A stretch of DNA of 11,628 bases from Cyclostephanos tholiformis. Taxonomy: Eukaryota > Bacillariophyta > Thalassiosirophyceae > Thalassiosirales > Thalassiosiraceae. The notes below the pieces were generated by a model. The model did not search any database. It was not told where the DNA came from and saw only the letters and a program-made list of their open reading frames with translations. The stretch is from NCBI GenBank assembly GCA_036939975.1, contig JALLPB010001026.1, positions 1-11,628 on the forward strand, written 5' to 3'. The position numbers were made by a program, and so were the translations under genes. Below, one piece after another: positions 9,581 through 11,628 of the stretch. Positions within the stretch are counted from its first letter, which is position 1. Each line of letters starts with the position of its first letter.

Positions 9581-9613
<33 letters not shown>

Positions 9614-9952
9614 GGATGAAACCATGATCGAGGGCGTCCTCGGTCCGCATACGACGCCGTCGATGTCGGCGGGGATACTCACGAGACGTTCCCGACTACT
9701 ACTACTACTACTACGACGACGACTACGACTACTACAACGATCCGTCGACGACGCGAGGGGGGGAGGGGGAGGATGGCGTCCCCTCCCCCCGGGCGAGAGG
9801 TGTAGGGATGGGCCCATCGATGACCAAGAGACCGCGGATGCGACTGAGACGCCGCCATCGCCACCACCGCCGTCGATGATGCCTCCCCCCCCGCATATCG
9901 AAAGTAATAGCAGGAACAGCGTAGTCGTCGTCGTCGTCGTTGTCGTCGTCAT
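7472..9952 (-). CDS. EHD-family (dynamin superfamily) ATPase with signal-like N-terminus and repeat-rich extension
   Basis: A single open frame of 826 residues. The ATG at 9952 is the first in frame. EHD proteins bind ATP, oligomerise on membranes and remodel them. The EHD core covers about 426-826: LKRLYRKKIRPLE, SDFDSKPMVLLLGQYSVGKT (P-loop GQYSVGKTS, 480-488), IGPEPTTDRF (switch region), VDTPGILSG (DTPG, 576-579), NKAD (643-646), TQQLMRVYGALMWSLGKV, then helical KRARSVKVHAYI and RGDFPELETFR. The end aligns with the EHD helical domain, and no EH (NPF-binding) domain follows or precedes it. Residues 1-20 (Thr-run, then LFLLLLSIC) look like a signal peptide or anchor. Residues 40-425 are poly-Ser, Gln, His, Gly and Pro. 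A hydrophobic start would put the ATPase in a lumen, as in sarcalumenin; Met426 would give a compact cytosolic EHD core. The core identity is certain, the start is not. Confidence 0.92.
8698..8710 (+). repeat. C13 homopolymer inside the EHD coding region
   Basis: Thirteen C in a row (G on the coding strand) code a Gly run just before the EHD core. The frame is intact on both sides as given. A one-base change here would separate the N-terminal extension from the core. Confidence 0.95.
8981..9240 (+). repeat. CTG/CAG triplet tracts coding poly-Gln in the EHD-like gene
   Basis: Two clusters of CTG (CAG on the coding strand) occur at about 8983-9018 and 9180-9233. They are broken by GTG (CAC, His) and TTG (CAA) codons. 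The first has CTG repeats running directly into CAGCAG, so it is locally self-complementary and could fold into a hairpin. Both code Gln/His-rich disorder. Confidence 0.85.
9580..9740 (+). repeat. GAC and ACT triplet tracts coding poly-Ser in the EHD-like gene
   Basis: A (GAC)n tract at about 9581-9611 and an ACT/GAC mixture at about 9697-9730 code, on the minus strand, runs of Ser and Arg around the conserved-looking ERLVSIPADIDG segment. These are pure microsatellites and likely to vary in length between alleles. Confidence 0.85.
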
Positions 9953-10252
9953 TGCGCCGCGCGGGACATAATAGTTTTTGGTGTGTGTGTCGTGGAAGAT
10001 TATTGATTTTGCTCGCGCCAATATTTTGACGAAGGCCAGACGATTTGATTCCACCTGGCACACAGACAGGGCAGGGTACAGGACCCTCGACGCACATCAA
10101 CACACCACCTCGCGCACACAAACTCGAATCATCTTCTGCGGCCGGCCGACGCGATGCCATAACATCGAGGGAGAGAGAGGCATCACAACGACCCTCGAGA
10201 CACGACGCGCCGCCTCCCGAACCATCAATTGTTTTGAACCAAACAGAAAATC
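9953..10252. promoter_or_regulatory. Divergent intergenic region between the EHD-like and PpnP genes
   Basis: These 300 bases lie between the divergent ATGs at 9952 (minus) and 10253 (plus), so they probably hold both promoters and leaders. The plus side includes a CA-rich stretch (about 10057-10125), GCGGCCGGCC at 10139-10148, and a minimal upstream frame ATG-CCA-TAA at 10154-10162 that could dampen PpnP translation if it is transcribed. No TATA element was identified. Confidence 0.4.
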
Positions 10253-10537
10253 ATGACCATCGATCACAACTCGTACTTCGATTCGAACGTCCAATCGTTG
10301 GCATCGACGCGCAACGGGAGGAAGTTCAGCGTCGGTATAATATCCGCCGGGACTTACCACTTCGGTACCGCATCGGCCGAGAGGATGACGGTGATATCGG
10401 GAATGTTAATGGCCAAGCTCGACGGCGCGGACGAGTGGGTGAATTATCCGGCGGGTACGAACTTCGAGGTACCGTCGAATTCGGGATTCGACGTTCGGGC
10501 GTCGGAAGATACCGCATACCAGTGCGAGTATCTCTGA
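10253..10537 (+). CDS. ppnP: Pyrimidine/purine nucleoside phosphorylase, PpnP family
   Basis: A complete intronless gene of 94 residues, the exact length of bacterial PpnP (YaiE, formerly DUF1255). The family is a small cupin barrel that splits nucleosides with phosphate into base and ribose-1-phosphate, with broad substrate use, so a salvage role in the cytosol is likely. Recognisable blocks in order are YFDSNVQSLA, GRKFSVGIISAGTYHFGTA, AERMTVISGMLMAKL, DEWVNYPAGTNFEVPSNSGF, and the end YQCEYL, which resembles the bacterial ending. No targeting sequence precedes the barrel. The start is supported by the length match and an A at -3 (ATCATGA). It is divergent from the EHD-like gene, with no metabolic neighbour. 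A single-exon bacterial-type gene suggests old transfer, but contamination of the assembly is unlikely because eukaryotic genes flank it. Confidence 0.93.
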   Translation: MTIDHNSYFDSNVQSLASTRNGRKFSVGIISAGTYHFGTASAERMTVISGMLMAKLDGADEWVNYPAGTNFEVPSNSGFDVRASEDTAYQCEYL

Positions 10538-10561
10538 TTTCGTTTGGAGTTATAATTTGCA

Positions 10562-10573
10562 TGTGTGTGTGTG

Positions 10574-10603
<30 letters not shown>
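10562..10603 (+). repeat. (TG)n tract followed by G29 homopolymer
   Basis: An alternating TG run (10562-10574) leads into 29 consecutive G (10575-10603), starting 25 bases past the PpnP stop and thus probably in its 3' UTR. Such a run can form G-quadruplexes in DNA and RNA. Its exact length is unreliable in most sequencing. Confidence 0.95.
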
Positions 10604-10604
<1 letters not shown>

Positions 10605-11175
10605 GTGATGATACCGTCATTGTGTGATCATCGATGGACTGGATCTCTCTCTCTCTCGCTAGAGTTAGGAATGAATTATTAATGCGAGAGACCGATCGGA
10701 CGACAAATATACGCAAAACTTAAAAAAAGCGCTCCATTTCGTTCGATGGCACAACCTCGCATAAAAGACGAACATCGTGAGAAGCCTGGCACACATCTTG
10801 GCACCTCTCTCGTTCTCTATATATATCTTGCTGTCCACTGGTCGTAATTCTAAGTCTAATAGCTACATATTGGATTTGAATAAAACAAGATCAACTGTAC
10901 ATTTATTTTATCGCAGTAGAGTACGCTGATGCTCGGATGTTATTTGTCGGGTTGGGTATCTATTTATCAATTTTCCTCGAAAGGCATGGTTGCCCAAAAA
11001 TACTGAAATCACATTCCTCAATGAAAGATATGTGGGACGTTGGAAAAAATTCATTATGAAATATACAACGTTCTTATATTAACATGAATGTAACATACAT
11101 GGCCCCCGCGCCACCCTCCCCACACACCTCCCATGCCACCGATGCATAAAAATCTCGAAATCATCATGATTCCCT
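10604..11175. other. Convergent 3' intergenic region
   Basis: This stretch lies between the ends of PpnP (plus) and the cystatin-like gene (minus). It is AT-rich, with a CT run at about 10642-10658 and a TATATATA run at about 10819-10827. AATAAAAC at about 10877 could serve as a polyadenylation signal for the plus strand. No coding signal or RNA gene was recognised. Confidence 0.45.
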
Positions 11176-11478
11176 TCAAGCATCCGGTTCCACCTCCTCC
11201 CTATCCTCCTCCATCTCGCCCGCCACCACAGAGGCATTCTCCTTCCCTCCCTCCTTTTCCTTCGCGAGTACATTTTCCCTATTCTTCATCATCAACGCCG
11301 ACACGACGTCGCACCCGACCTCCTTCCCCCACGACGAGACTTTCAATCCCATTCCCGTATGTGGCAGGGGCTTGTATATCGTAACGTCCGATATCCCGCC
11401 GAGGCAGGTGATACCGTATTCGTCGCTCGATTCCTTCAGGAATGCGAGCGTAAGCTTGTAATTCAATCCGGCCACGAC
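11176..11478 (-). CDS. Cystatin-like cysteine protease inhibitor, last exon
   Basis: The exon begins on the minus strand at 11478, right after an AAAAAG acceptor, with a TTACTAAAAA branch-like site upstream. It opens VVAGLNYKLTLAF, the first hairpin loop (QxVxG) and strand of cystatins; the Gln would come from the preceding exon. It continues with YGITCLGGISDVTIYKPLPH and KVSSWGKEVG, where Trp may correspond to the second binding loop, then a Lys/Glu-rich acidic tail ending at 11176. About 100 residues are visible. Cystatins block papain-family proteases, either in the cytosol or secreted. The N-terminal part, including any signal peptide and the conserved first Gly, lies beyond the right edge: no GTGAGT-like donor is visible between 11479 and 11628. 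The frame stays open upstream to 11580, but that stretch reads as intron. Confidence 0.65.
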   Translation of the reverse strand, partial: VVAGLNYKLTLAFLKESSDEYGITCLGGISDVTIYKPLPHTGMGLKVSSWGKEVGCDVVSALMMKNRENVLAKEKEGGKENASVVAGEMEEDREEVEPDA

Positions 11479-11628
11479 CTTTTTTAATTTTTTTAGTAAA
11501 AAAATATGTGTTAGACATGAATACCGAACGACGAAAATCGAGAGATGGGGGGTCCGAGGGGGAGGGGGTTGGGACGGCAAGGAAGGGATAAATTCGCCAA
11601 GAAGCGGTCGAAATATCGACCCCCCCCC

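Noticed and set aside
8828..9583. Long plus-strand open frames opposite the EHD-like gene (up to 251 codons)
   Set aside because: They are the antisense of triplet repeats, which keep all frames open. Their products are Leu, Ala or Val runs with no motif, while the minus frame continues into a conserved ATPase.
9953..10063. Upstream extension of the EHD-like frame
   Set aside because: It would begin at GTG; no ATG exists before 9952.
10045..10608. 187-codon plus frame overlapping PpnP
   Set aside because: It is out of phase with the conserved 94-residue PpnP frame, is Arg-rich by antisense composition, and ends in the G29 run.
1..11628. tRNA, rRNA or CRISPR array
   Set aside because: No T-arm motif with a matching acceptor stem, no rRNA-like block, and no regularly spaced repeat-spacer pattern was seen on either strand.

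Overview
The window looks like nuclear DNA of a unicellular eukaryote, most likely a stramenopile and probably a diatom. Genes lie on both strands, and most are intronless or split by short introns (76 to 204 nt) with GTGAGT donors and CAG/AAG acceptors. There is a Ser/Pro/Thr-rich extracellular protein, heavy triplet-repeat coding, and a bacterial-type metabolic gene standing alone. The taxon is inferred from gene content and style, not from a marker gene.

Layout. (1) 1-730, minus strand: the N-terminal part of a PIF/Harbinger (HARBI1-like) transposase that runs off the left edge. It sits directly downstream of an acidic Pro/Phe-rich reading frame in another phase, so the element is frame-broken or was never one protein. 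(2) 1051-3235, plus: a two-exon secreted-type protein with a choice-of-anchor-B (LVIVD-type beta-propeller) region, a Thr/Pro/Ser linker, a PPC domain and a short T/P/S tail. (3) 3623-5567, minus: a four-exon TMX3-like transmembrane protein disulfide isomerase with a signal peptide, a CGHC active site, one C-terminal membrane segment and a KKxx tail. (4) 5568-7471: about 1.9 kb without a confident gene, holding a CA-rich leader-like stretch and a weak candidate for a small spliced plus-strand gene. (5) 7472-9952, minus: an intronless EHD/dynamin-superfamily ATPase with a very long repeat-rich N-terminus and a signal-peptide-like start. (6) 10253-10537, plus: a complete PpnP-type nucleoside phosphorylase, divergent from the EHD gene across a 300-bp gap and followed by a G29 tract. 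(7) 11176-11478, minus: the last exon of a cystatin-like protease inhibitor whose earlier exon(s) lie beyond the right edge.

The genes do not form a pathway. Three (the anchor-B/PPC protein, the TMX3-like PDI and possibly the EHD-like ATPase) are predicted to enter the secretory system, which may be coincidence. Four introns are supported strongly because splicing restores diagnostic motifs and frame: YDTGPD in the propeller gene, WCGHC in the PDI, and two further in-frame PDI junctions. I see no tRNA, rRNA, CRISPR array or operon structure. The most notable items are the EHD ATPase with a predicted export signal and no EH domain, the stand-alone PpnP, and the transposase fragment at the left edge.
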